64,000 nt of DNA, taken from Microcoleus asticus IPMA8 (GTDB lineage: Bacteria; Cyanobacteriota; Cyanobacteriia; Cyanobacteriales; Microcoleaceae). The position numbers were made by a program, and so were the translations under genes. The notes beneath the pieces were generated by a model that saw nothing but the letters and a program-made list of their open reading frames with translations, ran no database searches and had not been told where the DNA came from. Shown one piece after another: positions 7,947-16,462 of this stretch. The stretch spans positions 1-64,000 of the forward strand of contig NZ_SRRZ01000008.1 of NCBI RefSeq assembly GCF_013179805.1, written 5' to 3'. Within the stretch, counting starts at the first letter, position 1. Every line of letters begins with the position of its first letter.

Positions 7947-9026
7947 ATGCACATCGCTAGAAGCTGTACTACTTGCAAGCTGCTGTTCTCTGTACTTTTC
8001 GTTGCCTTGCTAGCTCTCTTGGCTCAGTTGGGTAGTGGGGTCAGAGTTTCGGCTCAGTCTCAAACAACGTCTGATACATTCAAGCCACTGTCTGATATTC
8101 CTGCTCAAGCACAACAGGTTGAGACAGGAATCTTTGTAATGAACCTCTACGATCTTGATATCTCAAGCAATACTTGCTCCCTGGACTTCTATGTTTGGTT
8201 TAAGTGGAAGGGTAACCTAGACCCAACTACCAACCTGGAGTATTTCAACGGAGTTAGCGACTCAGACACGACTTCAGTCCCCTCATATAAACAGCCCGAA
8301 AAACTACCAGACGGTCGCTTCTTTCAAGCTGTGAGAGTTGAAAGTCGCTTTGTCCAACCGTTTGCTTTGGCAAAGTATCCGCTCGATCAGCAGAATCTAA
8401 CGATTTCGCTAGAAGATTCAGTTTATACTGTTGACCAAATGGTTTACGTAGCAGACAACAAGCAGTCGGGTTACTCAAGTAAGATATCAATTCCGGGCTG
8501 GGAAATTCAAGCGGCTGATGTGTCGAGTCTAGTTCATGAGTACACGACTAATTTTGGCGATCCAAGATTGGGAGATATAACTCAGTATTCGATTCTACAA
8601 TATTCACTGACTGTCTCTCGACCCGTTAGTTTCTTCGTTTGGAAACTGCTGTTACCTCTGGTGATTGTTGTCGCTGCCAGTTGGGGAGCATTGCTGCTCA
8701 AGCCACAATACGTTGATTCCCGCATTGCCCTATCCGTGACTGTACTGCTAACTACTGTATTCTTACAGCAGTCCTACTCTTCAACACTGCCGAATATTGG
8801 CTATCTGGTTTTGCTCGATAAGATCTATGCCCTGGCGTACCTACTGATTACTATTTCGATTTTGGAAGCGATCGTAACCGCTGACTGGATTAAGGATGAG
8901 AAACCAGAAAGCTATGCGCGGGTTGTTCGACTAGATCGCACGCTTTTAGCAATTCAAATAATAGTTTTTGTTGGAGGAGTTGCGTTGCTTATGTTGCTGT
9001 CGTTATCTGAGCAAGCCAAAGGTTAA
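7947..9026 (+). CDS. Prokaryotic pentameric ligand-gated ion channel (Cys-loop receptor superfamily)
   Basis: A 359-residue membrane channel subunit expected to assemble as a homopentamer. Residues 1-36 form a signal peptide. Residues 40-225 form the beta-sandwich ligand-binding domain, with the family motif YPLDQQNLTISLED (144-157, equivalent to the FPxD segment). No disulfide Cys-loop is seen, as in other bacterial members. Four membrane helices follow: M1 (228-250), pore-lining M2 (257-275), M3 (289-310) and M4 (332-353). The M2-M3 loop has the conserved proline (STLPNIGYL). The length matches GLIC/ELIC-type channels plus signal peptide. Ligand and ion selectivity cannot be read from sequence. 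The gene starts directly at the stop codon of a cyclase gene fragment (TAAATG), with no ribosome binding site of its own, so translational coupling or capture of the upstream leader is plausible. The 3' end borders a truncated urea transporter. Confidence 0.88.
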   Translation: MHIARSCTTCKLLFSVLFVALLALLAQLGSGVRVSAQSQTTSDTFKPLSDIPAQAQQVETGIFVMNLYDLDISSNTCSLDFYVWFKWKGNLDPTTNLEYFNGVSDSDTTSVPSYKQPEKLPDGRFFQAVRVESRFVQPFALAKYPLDQQNLTISLEDSVYTVDQMVYVADNKQSGYSSKISIPGWEIQAADVSSLVHEYTTNFGDPRLGDITQYSILQYSLTVSRPVSFFVWKLLLPLVIVVAASWGALLLKPQYVDSRIALSVTVLLTTVFLQQSYSSTLPNIGYLVLLDKIYALAYLLITISILEAIVTADWIKDEKPESYARVVRLDRTLLAIQIIVFVGGVALLMLLSLSEQAKG

Positions 9027-10116
9027 TTTGAGAGGCAGCATCTCGTATGAGAGCATCTGCGGTTTTCCCAAGTGGAGCATCGAGCCTAGCAGAACGAGGA
9101 AGGCGGGTGCAATTAACGGATTTCGCTTGGTACAATCGCTGCCGATCGGTATCGGGCAGGTCTTTTTCGTAGACAAGGTTGTTTCGGTTTTGCTAGTCGT
9201 CCTAGGCGTTGCCATTTGTACCCCGATTGGTGCACTGGTAGGATTGCTCGGTTGTGCCATGTACCTGCTAGCCGGTTTGCTACTGGGAGCCAAGCCGGAT
9301 GAACTGTATACGGGTTTGTGGGGCTACAATGCAGCTCTCACCGCGACGGCAATTGGGGAAGTGTTTTACACGCCAAACCGTCTCAGCATTTCGATTGGTC
9401 TGATCTGTGCTTTCTTGGCATCGATCGCCAGCATTCTCTTAGCACCCCTGTTCTCGCTGCTGAAGCTACCCGTTCTGTCCGTGCCTTTTGCAATTGTAAC
9501 GATTGGGTGTTTTCTGATCTTGCAGCGATCGCTGCCTTCCCTCGTACCCGTCGTGCTGCATACAGTGGCGAGTCCAGAGGAACATCGACAGCGGTTCCTC
9601 GCAGCCAAGGAAACTATTGCTAGCTTCCGGCAACAACTCAGAGCCGCACTTCAGGGCCAGCAACGCAACATCTTGTTTGAGCAGGCAACTCCTGCGATTA
9701 AAGGCGATTTACGCTACATCTTCGATGCAATCGATCGCGATCGTAGTGGGTTCCTCTCAACCCAGGAGCTTGCAACTCACCTGCATCAGGCAGGAAAAGT
9801 CCTCTCTGAGGGTGAACTTACCTATCTGTTCAACTGCATGGATAGAGATCGCAGTGGTGCGATCGACTTTGAGGAATTTGGCGAATTAATGTTGCGCCAT
9901 CAACGGTTGATGTCGAGATATACAGAATTTGTCACCTATTTCCTACCGATTGATGTTGATGCAGATGATACCATCAGTATGCAGGAGATGAATACGGCAC
10001 TAGCCAGTTTGAAAGAGCCACCTCTGTCTAAGGATGAAATCACATTTTTGCAAGAGCAAACAGGAGGACAGGCGTTGACTTGGAATCGGTTTATTGAGGT
10101 GCTGCTGCTGACTTGA
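8968..10116 (+). CDS. 5'-truncated urea transporter with C-terminal EF-hands
   Basis: Recognisable protein starts near 9118 (GFRLVQSLPIGIGQVFF) and corresponds only to the second of the two homologous halves of an SLC14/UT-type urea transporter. Markers are the GIGQVFF helix, the GLWGYNAALTATAIG pore motif and the PFAIVT region. Three EF-hands follow (DRDRSGFLSTQE, DRDRSGAIDFEE and a looser DVDADDTISMQE), a calcium-binding tail. The first ATG (8968) lies inside the ion-channel gene in another frame, and residues 1-50 read antisense-like noise, so the N-terminal half has been deleted. No good ATG lies near the homology start. A half transporter is unlikely to form a normal pore, so this may be a pseudogene or a captured EF-hand module. 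Full-length urea transporter/EF-hand fusions would be the intact form. Confidence 0.8.
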   Translation: MLEELRCLCCCRYLSKPKVNLRGSISYESICGFPKWSIEPSRTRKAGAINGFRLVQSLPIGIGQVFFVDKVVSVLLVVLGVAICTPIGALVGLLGCAMYLLAGLLLGAKPDELYTGLWGYNAALTATAIGEVFYTPNRLSISIGLICAFLASIASILLAPLFSLLKLPVLSVPFAIVTIGCFLILQRSLPSLVPVVLHTVASPEEHRQRFLAAKETIASFRQQLRAALQGQQRNILFEQATPAIKGDLRYIFDAIDRDRSGFLSTQELATHLHQAGKVLSEGELTYLFNCMDRDRSGAIDFEEFGELMLRHQRLMSRYTEFVTYFLPIDVDADDTISMQEMNTALASLKEPPLSKDEITFLQEQTGGQALTWNRFIEVLLLT

Positions 10117-10191
10117 AGCGCGATCGCTGCCTTGATACTAATCCCGATCGGACTTTTATACAATCATCCCTTACTTGAGGGACCTTATCCT

Positions 10192-11187
10192 ATGACAACT
10201 CAACTCACTCATCCCAGAATCATTCTCGACACCGATCCGGGCGGAGACGATATTTATGCTTTCCTTTGGCTTCTGGGCTTAGTCAAACAAGGACTCGCTG
10301 AACTTGTGGCCGTTACTTCCGCAGATGGCAATGTCGCTGCTAAACGCACCTTTTCTTGTGCGTCGCAGATTTTAAATTTAGCAGGGTTCCCAGACATTAA
10401 AGTGGGTCGCGGTGTCCCCATCAAACAAGTTGTGGGAGATGCCGGACATATTCATGGATCTGATGGGATGGGCAATCTGTCTCATACTCTACCCCCAGCC
10501 ACGCATAATTTTGAGGATGCTCGCTACTCCGACGAAATCATCATCGACGAGCTAAACGCAGCTCCCGGGGAGATTACCATTGTAGCGATCGGCCCACTGA
10601 CAAACCTCGCTGCGGCGGAAATGAAAAGTCCCGGCATCCTGAAAAAAGCGAAGGAAATTGTCATCATGGGAGGTGCTTTTTTCTGTTCCGGTAATGTGAC
10701 TCCCCATGCCGAATTCAATATTTGGTTTAATGTTGAAGCTGCTCAGACAGTATTTGACAGCCGAGATGATATTGTCGTGATGCCGCTAGACGTAACGCGA
10801 CACTTAATTTTCACGCGAGATATGACTCAGGCAGTCACTCAGGCGAATCCAGAAAGTAAACTTTCCCAATTCTTGATAGCTCTTTGTGAGTTCATGATTG
10901 GCACAGCCTTGGGTTATCGACAAACAGCAGGAATTCCAGGTTTTCTTGTCCATGATGGAGCAACCTTGGGATACCTGTTTTATCCAGAAACTTTGATGTT
11001 GAAAAGGGCAAAAGTGCGAGTTGAAACAAAAGGAGAGTTGACACTGGGACAAACGTCGATCGATAGTCGTCCTGCACCGAAAACAGGAGCAAATGCCTGG
11101 GTAGCGTTGCAGGTTGATGAGATCAAATTTTTCACCAGTTTCGTTGAAGATTTGAAACAGCTATTCGCAGCCGCTGTTGTTTCGTGA
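10192..11187 (+). CDS. Inosine-uridine preferring nucleoside hydrolase family protein
   Basis: A 331-residue cytosolic hydrolase that splits ribonucleosides into base and ribose in purine/pyrimidine salvage. The diagnostic calcium-binding motif DTDPGGDD is near the N-terminus (residues about 13-20), and the family's IGPLTNLAAA and MGGAF segments follow. The start at 10192 (MTTQLTHPRI) is preferred over an upstream frame extension because GAGG lies about 11 nt upstream and the family motif then sits near the N-terminus. Length is normal (310-340). The gene is the last of the cargo bracketed by the two broken cyclase fragments. Confidence 0.9.
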   Translation: MTTQLTHPRIILDTDPGGDDIYAFLWLLGLVKQGLAELVAVTSADGNVAAKRTFSCASQILNLAGFPDIKVGRGVPIKQVVGDAGHIHGSDGMGNLSHTLPPATHNFEDARYSDEIIIDELNAAPGEITIVAIGPLTNLAAAEMKSPGILKKAKEIVIMGGAFFCSGNVTPHAEFNIWFNVEAAQTVFDSRDDIVVMPLDVTRHLIFTRDMTQAVTQANPESKLSQFLIALCEFMIGTALGYRQTAGIPGFLVHDGATLGYLFYPETLMLKRAKVRVETKGELTLGQTSIDSRPAPKTGANAWVALQVDEIKFFTSFVEDLKQLFAAAVVS

Positions 11188-11202
11188 AGGCAAGATACCC
11201 AT

Positions 11203-11665
11203 ACTGAATTAATTAAGTATCAAGACAAAACTCATAGTTATGTTGCTGGTAGTCAGCGTTTGCGCTATGGTCGCCAGCATCTATATATGCTCTAGCAGTG
11301 GGAAAGCTACTCTGACCGAAAAAGTATTCAACCAATTAACCAGCCTTCGGGCTGCCAAAATCGATCGAATCCAAGATTATTTTGAAAGCCTTTACCACCA
11401 CAGCCAAACCTTAAGCGAAGACCTGACAGTCGTCAGTGCCATGCAGGAGTTCAAGACAGCCTACCGCCAACTTGAACAATCAACAGTAGCAACGGATTTT
11501 GACGCAAAAATTGATACCTACTACCAGACACAATTTCTAACCGAACTAACACGAACTAACGAGGGTTCACCCGTTCTGGCATCCTACACGCCAAAAACAG
11601 CCGCTGCCCGTAAATTTTATAAATATAATTGTGATATAGGTTTATTATTTAATAGTCAGCCTTAA
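11203..11665 (+). pseudogene. Broken copy 2 of the adenylate cyclase 5' region
   Basis: From about 11203 to 11611 this is a close direct copy of the intact cyclase gene (14327-14735). A CAA-to-TAA change gives a stop in the sixth codon (MQLLNQ becomes LN-stop), so only an internal ATG at 11240 opens a 141-residue frame. Similarity ends abruptly after SYTPKTAAAR, and unrelated AT-rich sequence supplies the last residues and stop. The copy lacks the rest of the dCache domain, HAMP and catalytic domain. It is the second of three direct repeats around the channel cargo. Confidence 0.88.
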
Positions 11666-11671
11666 TACTAG

Positions 11672-11887
11672 ATTGCCATTAAATATGAAAGTTTTAGCAC
11701 CGAGCTAATCATTAGTTTTTCCAAGCTTTTCCGGCGACAGCAACCTCATCAGAATCGAACACTGAATGGAACCTACAAATATAGTTTCTATGATTTAAAC
11801 AACAGTCCACTCGCTCAAAATACTCAACCGCTTCCGTATGGAACCTTTGAATTCAGCTACCAAGGAGTGAAGCTTAAGGCTGACTAA
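11672..11887 (+). pseudogene. Gene remnant, C-terminal fragment of an unknown protein
   Basis: An open frame of 71 codons without any ATG, GTG or TTG start at its head. The translation has ordinary protein composition (for example NGTYKYSFYDLNN and PYGTFEFSYQGVKLKAD) and ends in TAA. It lies directly after the point where the cyclase fragment loses similarity, so it is probably the tail of a gene cut by the same rearrangement. The family is not recognised. Confidence 0.35.
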
Positions 11888-12049
11888 AGATAAGTGAGGT
11901 AAAAAACTTTTACAATAATAAAGCAAAAGGGCAGGGCTATACTAATGCCAAAATTTCTGAATAACTGTCGGGGCAGTCAAAACGGTTGTGTTGCACTCAT
12001 CCACGCTCCTCAGCCAAAAAATGCTGTTTAGAACTTTAAGTTCACAATA

Positions 12050-12823
12050 ATGGATAGACGAACCTTACTTAAACTCTTTGGATTTGGGGCGCTGGAAATT
12101 TCGTTCGGTGTCAGTTTCCCATCAAGGGTGTCTGCTGTTGGACAAGAAGCTGACTGGGGCTATATCGGAGAAAGCGGGGTAGAGAAGTGGGGGAACCTGT
12201 CTCCCGAATTTCAAGTGTGCAAAACGGGAATCCAGCAATCACCAATTGATTTGCACCGAGCGATCGCAGCTCAACTGTCACCAATTGAAATTGATTATCG
12301 GGAAAGTCCTCTACGCATCGTCAATAACGGTCATACCATCCAAGTGAACTACGAACCGGGAAGCTCAATTAAGCTGGACGGTCAGATTTTTAACCTCGTG
12401 CAATTTCACTTCCACGACCCCAGCGAACACACCATCGATAACAAACCATTTGACATGGAACTGCATTTAGTGCATCGCAGCGAGGCTGGTGCGCTAGCTG
12501 TGATTGGAGTATTGTTGAAGCAGGGACAACACAATGCAGCCCTGCAACCGATCGGGGACGCATTCCCAAATCGCAATGAACCAGAGCAAGTAGTGAAGAC
12601 AGTGAAGGTAAATGCAGAGCAATTTTTACCAAAAGACCGAAAGGTTTACCGCTACTTTAGCTCTCTGACGACACCACCCTGCTCCCAAGGAGTGAACTGG
12701 ATTGTGATGCAGCAGCCTATTGAAATCTCGCAAAATCAGATCCAGCGATTTCCCAAGTTAATATCCATTGACGCCAGACCCGTGCAACCGCTAAACAATA
12801 GCTTTGTGTTGCGTTCGAGTTGA
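12050..12823 (+). CDS. Exported alpha-carbonic anhydrase
   Basis: A 257-residue alpha-class carbonic anhydrase (CO2/bicarbonate interconversion). The N-terminus DRRTLLKLFGFG is a twin-arginine signal, so the enzyme is probably exported folded to the periplasm. Zinc ligands are present in QFHFHDPSEH (two His) and ELHLVH (third His). The proton-shuttle His (NNGHTIQVNY) and the SLTTPPCSQGVNWIV active-site segment with the catalytic Thr are intact, so it should be active. Such enzymes support inorganic carbon uptake in cyanobacteria (EcaA type). The gene lies between a cyclase fragment and a broken MscS gene, on the same strand as the rest of the block. Confidence 0.93.
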   Translation: MDRRTLLKLFGFGALEISFGVSFPSRVSAVGQEADWGYIGESGVEKWGNLSPEFQVCKTGIQQSPIDLHRAIAAQLSPIEIDYRESPLRIVNNGHTIQVNYEPGSSIKLDGQIFNLVQFHFHDPSEHTIDNKPFDMELHLVHRSEAGALAVIGVLLKQGQHNAALQPIGDAFPNRNEPEQVVKTVKVNAEQFLPKDRKVYRYFSSLTTPPCSQGVNWIVMQQPIEISQNQIQRFPKLISIDARPVQPLNNSFVLRSS

Positions 12824-12918
12824 AGACCCTAGAAACAATCCCCGATTTTTAACAAGCATGTCGGGGTAGTTTAAAGATAATAGACTGCCACGCTGTGTAA
12901 GTATCGAATTAGGAAACC

Positions 12919-14110
12919 ATGAATACTTTGGCAATATCGTTGAGAGAAGCTCTGGCTGGTTCTGATTTTTGGCAACTCATTTTTAGTGGAGACATCTCTA
13001 TCGTCAACATACCGATACCGCTGTTCAAAATCGTTCTTGTCGTCATTGTCCTCACACTTACCCTGGCGTTAAAACAAGTTTTCTCCGAAATTATCATTCG
13101 TAGAATCGAGAGTCTGACTAGCAGAACCCAGACCACCTTTGACGATGAGTTAGTCGAGATTATCAAACAACCTTTAAACTGGCTGATTGTCATCGGCGGA
13201 CTCTGGATAGTCCAGCTAATTCTGGCAGAAAATTTCAGCCCAGTATTGAACGAAAAAGTAGAAGGGATTCTCAGATTTGGTGCGATCGCTACCTTCGCCT
13301 TTATTGTTTACCGTGCCGCTCCTGTGTTGGGAGAGGTGCTTAAACAATGGGCGCTCAAAAGTGAAACCGAGTTAGACGATTTGCTCGTGCCCTATCTGCC
13401 GAAATTGTTTCAGGTGCTGGCGATCTCGATTATCTTGCTCAAAGCAAGTGAGGTGTTTTTGGGTGCATCGGCAGGGGCACTCATCGGCCTGCTTGGTGGA
13501 GCGGGTGTTGCCATAGGTTTGTTACTCAAAGACCTGATCTATGACTTGTGTTGTACCATCATTATCTACGTAGATAATCTGTTTCGACCCGGTGACCAAG
13601 TGACGATGCCTGGAATAGAGGGTCTAATTAAGGTGGAACATATTGGGCTCAGAAGTACAACGCTTCGTATACTGAGCAGAAACACTATCCAAAAAGTGCC
13701 CAATTCTAAAATGATTAATGGAGTCGTTGAAAATTGGTTCCAATTGGTAGGGAATGATAATTCAATAGGTATTAACTTCACCCTAAAAATTGATGGTATT
13801 TCGGCAGAAAAAACCGAAAAAATTTGTATCGATCGGTCTTCGAGAAATTCCGAAGTCAATTGAGATATTGACTGAAAAGTTTTTTATTTACTTTAGCGAA
13901 CTCAATCAAAATTCTCGTGTCATTAAAATTCGGGTTTTTGCTAAGACTAATGGTAATCCTCAATTGTACTTTGATACCATCGAAAAAATTAACCTAGCGA
14001 TACTGACTCTACTGGAAAAAGAGCAGATTAATCTATTCACCTATTATCCGGTGCAATTTCAAACCAACCTTGGAGAAGCTCAAAATAACTTAGAACGGAT
14101 TGAAAATTGA
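12919..14110 (+). pseudogene. Small mechanosensitive channel (MscS family), frameshifted
   Basis: Residues 1-300 form an MscS-type channel: N-terminal helices, a pore segment rich in Gly/Ala (AGALIGLLGGAGVAIGLLLK) and the beta domain (DNLFRPGDQVTMPGIEG, then NSKMINGVVENW). The frame ends at 13863 after an out-of-frame tail. The expected C-terminal alpha/beta domain (SIGLREIPKSIEILTEKFF) continues in the +1 frame to 14110. The shift lies near 13800-13835, next to A-runs (AAAAAACC, GAAAAAATTT), consistent with slippage or a sequencing error. If the shift is real the channel loses most of its C-terminal domain; the pore would remain. Confidence 0.82.
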
Positions 14111-14156
14111 CAAATCCGACAAATACATCACAGGCATTAGACATCTCCGCAAAAGA

Positions 14157-14188
14157 ATAGAGAGACGCGAAATTTTGCGTTTCTCTAT
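14157..14188 (+). terminator. Hairpin after the MscS gene
   Basis: ATAGAGAGACGC and GCGTTTCTCTAT pair at 11 of 12 positions around an 8-nt loop, 47 bp after the MscS frame and before the cyclase leader. The T-run is weak. It may separate the two transcription units. Confidence 0.5.
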
Positions 14189-14314
14189 TAATTAGACAAG
14201 AGACTTTTCCAACAATTAGTCTAAAATATTTGTAGCAAATTGGTTAAAATGCAATTTATGGAGATGTCTAGTCTAAAATCCAAAAAGAAGGCAAATAATA
14301 TTAGGAAACATCCT

Positions 14315-16462
14315 ATGCAATTACTGAATCAATTAAGTATAAAGACAAAACTCATAGTCATGTTGCTGGTAGTCAGCCTTTGCGCTATGCTCGCCAGCAC
14401 CTATATATGCTCTAGCAGTGGAAAAGCTACTCTGACCGAAAAAGTTTTCAACCAATTAACGAGCCTTCGGGCTGCCAAAACTTATCAAATCCAAGATTAT
14501 TTTGAAAGCCTTTACCACCACAGCCAAACCTTAAGCGAAGACCTGACTGTCGTCGGTGCCATGCAGGAGTTCAAGACAGCCTACCGCCAACTTGAACAAT
14601 CAACAGTACCAGCGGATTTTGACGCAAAAATTGATACCTACTACCAGACACAATTTATACCCAAACTAACGCGAACTAACGAGGGTTCGCCGGTTCTGGC
14701 ATCCTACACGCCAAAAACCGCCGCTGCCCGTTACTTGCAGTACCACTACATCGCGGCTAACCCCAACCCCGCTGGCAAAAAACTTCTCCTTGACAATCCA
14801 GGCGACGCCAGCGCTTACAGCCGCGCTCACGCCCGCTACCACCCTATTTTTCGCAATATAGTGGAAAAATACGGTTACTACGATATGTTTTTGATCGATC
14901 CCGAAGGAACAGTTGTCTACACGGTTTTTAAAGAAGCCGATTTTACCACAAACTTAACCAACGGCCCCTACAACGAGAGTAACCTAGCATCCGCGATCGC
15001 CGCCGCACGACAAGCAAATGGAACGGGCTATGTAAAAATAGTAGATTTTAAGCCCTACACCCCCTCCTACGGTGCGCCTGCGGCTTTTATCGCTGCCCCA
15101 ATCTTTAACGGCTCCCAATTCATTGGTGTTTTGGCGTTCCAGCTTCCCGTTGACAAAATTAACAATGTGATGACTGGCAACAAAAATTGGAAACAAAATG
15201 GTCTGGGCGATTCAGGAGAAACTTATCTGGTTGGGTCGGATTATTTAATGCGCTCTGCGTCTCGTTTCCAGATTGAAGACCCAGAAGGTCATGCAAAAAC
15301 TCTACGCTCGATCGGCACTGATGAAAAGACTGTCAAGAAAATCAAAGAGTTCAATACTACAATCCTCCTACAGGAAGTGCAAACAAAAGCAGTGAAGGAA
15401 GCGTTGTTTGGTAAACAGGGTACGGAGGCGATCGACGATTATCGTAATATTCCAGTTTTGAGTTCTTATGCTCCACTAGAGATTGATGGATTGAGATGGG
15501 TTATCTTGGCGGAGATTGATGTTTCTGAAGCCTATGCCTCAATTCACTCGTTTGAAAAAAAAGTTGTGATTGGAGCTACTATAATCATCGCGCTAATCAC
15601 GCTTGTTGCCATCTGGCTGACCTCAATTTTTGTCAAACCCATCAATACTTTAATCAAAAGCGCTCGTAAGGTGGGAGCTGGGGAATTTGACGCGGTTGTG
15701 AAATCGGGTTCGCAAGATGAATTTGGAGAGTTGGCTAAGTCATTTAACCAAACGATAGCCAGCCTTCGTGCCGAAACTCAACTAATCGAACGGGAAAATC
15801 GCGAAAATGAAGCATTAGTCTTAAATATATTTAGTCCCGCAATCGCCAAACGCCTCAAACAGGGCGAGCGAGAAATTGCCGAGCAGATTTCTAATGTCTC
15901 GGTCTTGTTTTCCGACCTCCACCAATTCACCAAGCTCGCTCAATCAATGTCCCCTCAAGAGGTTGTTGGCTTGCTTAATGAACTGGTAACAGCCTTCGAT
16001 GAAATGACAGAAAAATACGGTTTGGAGAAGATTAAAACTATTGGTGACGGTTACATGGCTGTATGCGGGCTTGGTGTGCCGCGTCTGGATCATGACAAAC
16101 GCACGGTAGATTTTGCTTTGGAAATGCTGTCGTTTGTCCGCCGATTTAATTATGAAAAAGACTTGCATCTAGACCTGCGGCTCGGCATCAATTCAGGAGA
16201 TGCGGTTGCAGGCGTGATTGGCAAAAATAAATTGCTTTACGACGTTTGGGGCGATACTGTAAATATTGCCAATAGGTTGAAGTCAGCTTGTCCGCCCGGA
16301 TCGATCTTAGTTTCTCAGGACATCTGCTCGCGCCTGCACGATATCTACGATTTTGAGCTAGTTGGTGAAATTCAAGAACCTGGAAAAGAAAAGTTAGTGG
16401 CTTGGCAAGTCAAAAGTTCTAAGCTGACCGTAAGTGTTCGAGAGGAAGATGTCTATGAGTAA
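14315..16462 (+). CDS. Adenylate cyclase, class III, with dCache sensor and HAMP
   Basis: A 715-residue membrane receptor cyclase. TM1 is at about residues 13-32, then an extracytoplasmic dCache-like sensor to about 405, TM2 (VVIGATIIIALITLVAIW), a HAMP linker and a class III catalytic domain from about 530. Metal Asp residues are in FSDLHQF and KIKTIGDGY. Lys in KIKTIGD and Asp in YDVWGDTVN are the adenine-selecting pair, and the transition-state Asn/Arg are in VNIANR, so the product should be cAMP. The start at 14315 is chosen because AGGAAA lies 6 nt upstream and the broken copies share this ATG; an upstream ATG at 14240 is possible. The stop overlaps the start of the downstream MscS/CNB-like channel gene, strongly suggesting an operon. 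Two truncated copies of its 5' end lie upstream. Confidence 0.92.
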   Translation: MQLLNQLSIKTKLIVMLLVVSLCAMLASTYICSSSGKATLTEKVFNQLTSLRAAKTYQIQDYFESLYHHSQTLSEDLTVVGAMQEFKTAYRQLEQSTVPADFDAKIDTYYQTQFIPKLTRTNEGSPVLASYTPKTAAARYLQYHYIAANPNPAGKKLLLDNPGDASAYSRAHARYHPIFRNIVEKYGYYDMFLIDPEGTVVYTVFKEADFTTNLTNGPYNESNLASAIAAARQANGTGYVKIVDFKPYTPSYGAPAAFIAAPIFNGSQFIGVLAFQLPVDKINNVMTGNKNWKQNGLGDSGETYLVGSDYLMRSASRFQIEDPEGHAKTLRSIGTDEKTVKKIKEFNTTILLQEVQTKAVKEALFGKQGTEAIDDYRNIPVLSSYAPLEIDGLRWVILAEIDVSEAYASIHSFEKKVVIGATIIIALITLVAIWLTSIFVKPINTLIKSARKVGAGEFDAVVKSGSQDEFGELAKSFNQTIASLRAETQLIERENRENEALVLNIFSPAIAKRLKQGEREIAEQISNVSVLFSDLHQFTKLAQSMSPQEVVGLLNELVTAFDEMTEKYGLEKIKTIGDGYMAVCGLGVPRLDHDKRTVDFALEMLSFVRRFNYEKDLHLDLRLGINSGDAVAGVIGKNKLLYDVWGDTVNIANRLKSACPPGSILVSQDICSRLHDIYDFELVGEIQEPGKEKLVAWQVKSSKLTVSVREEDVYE

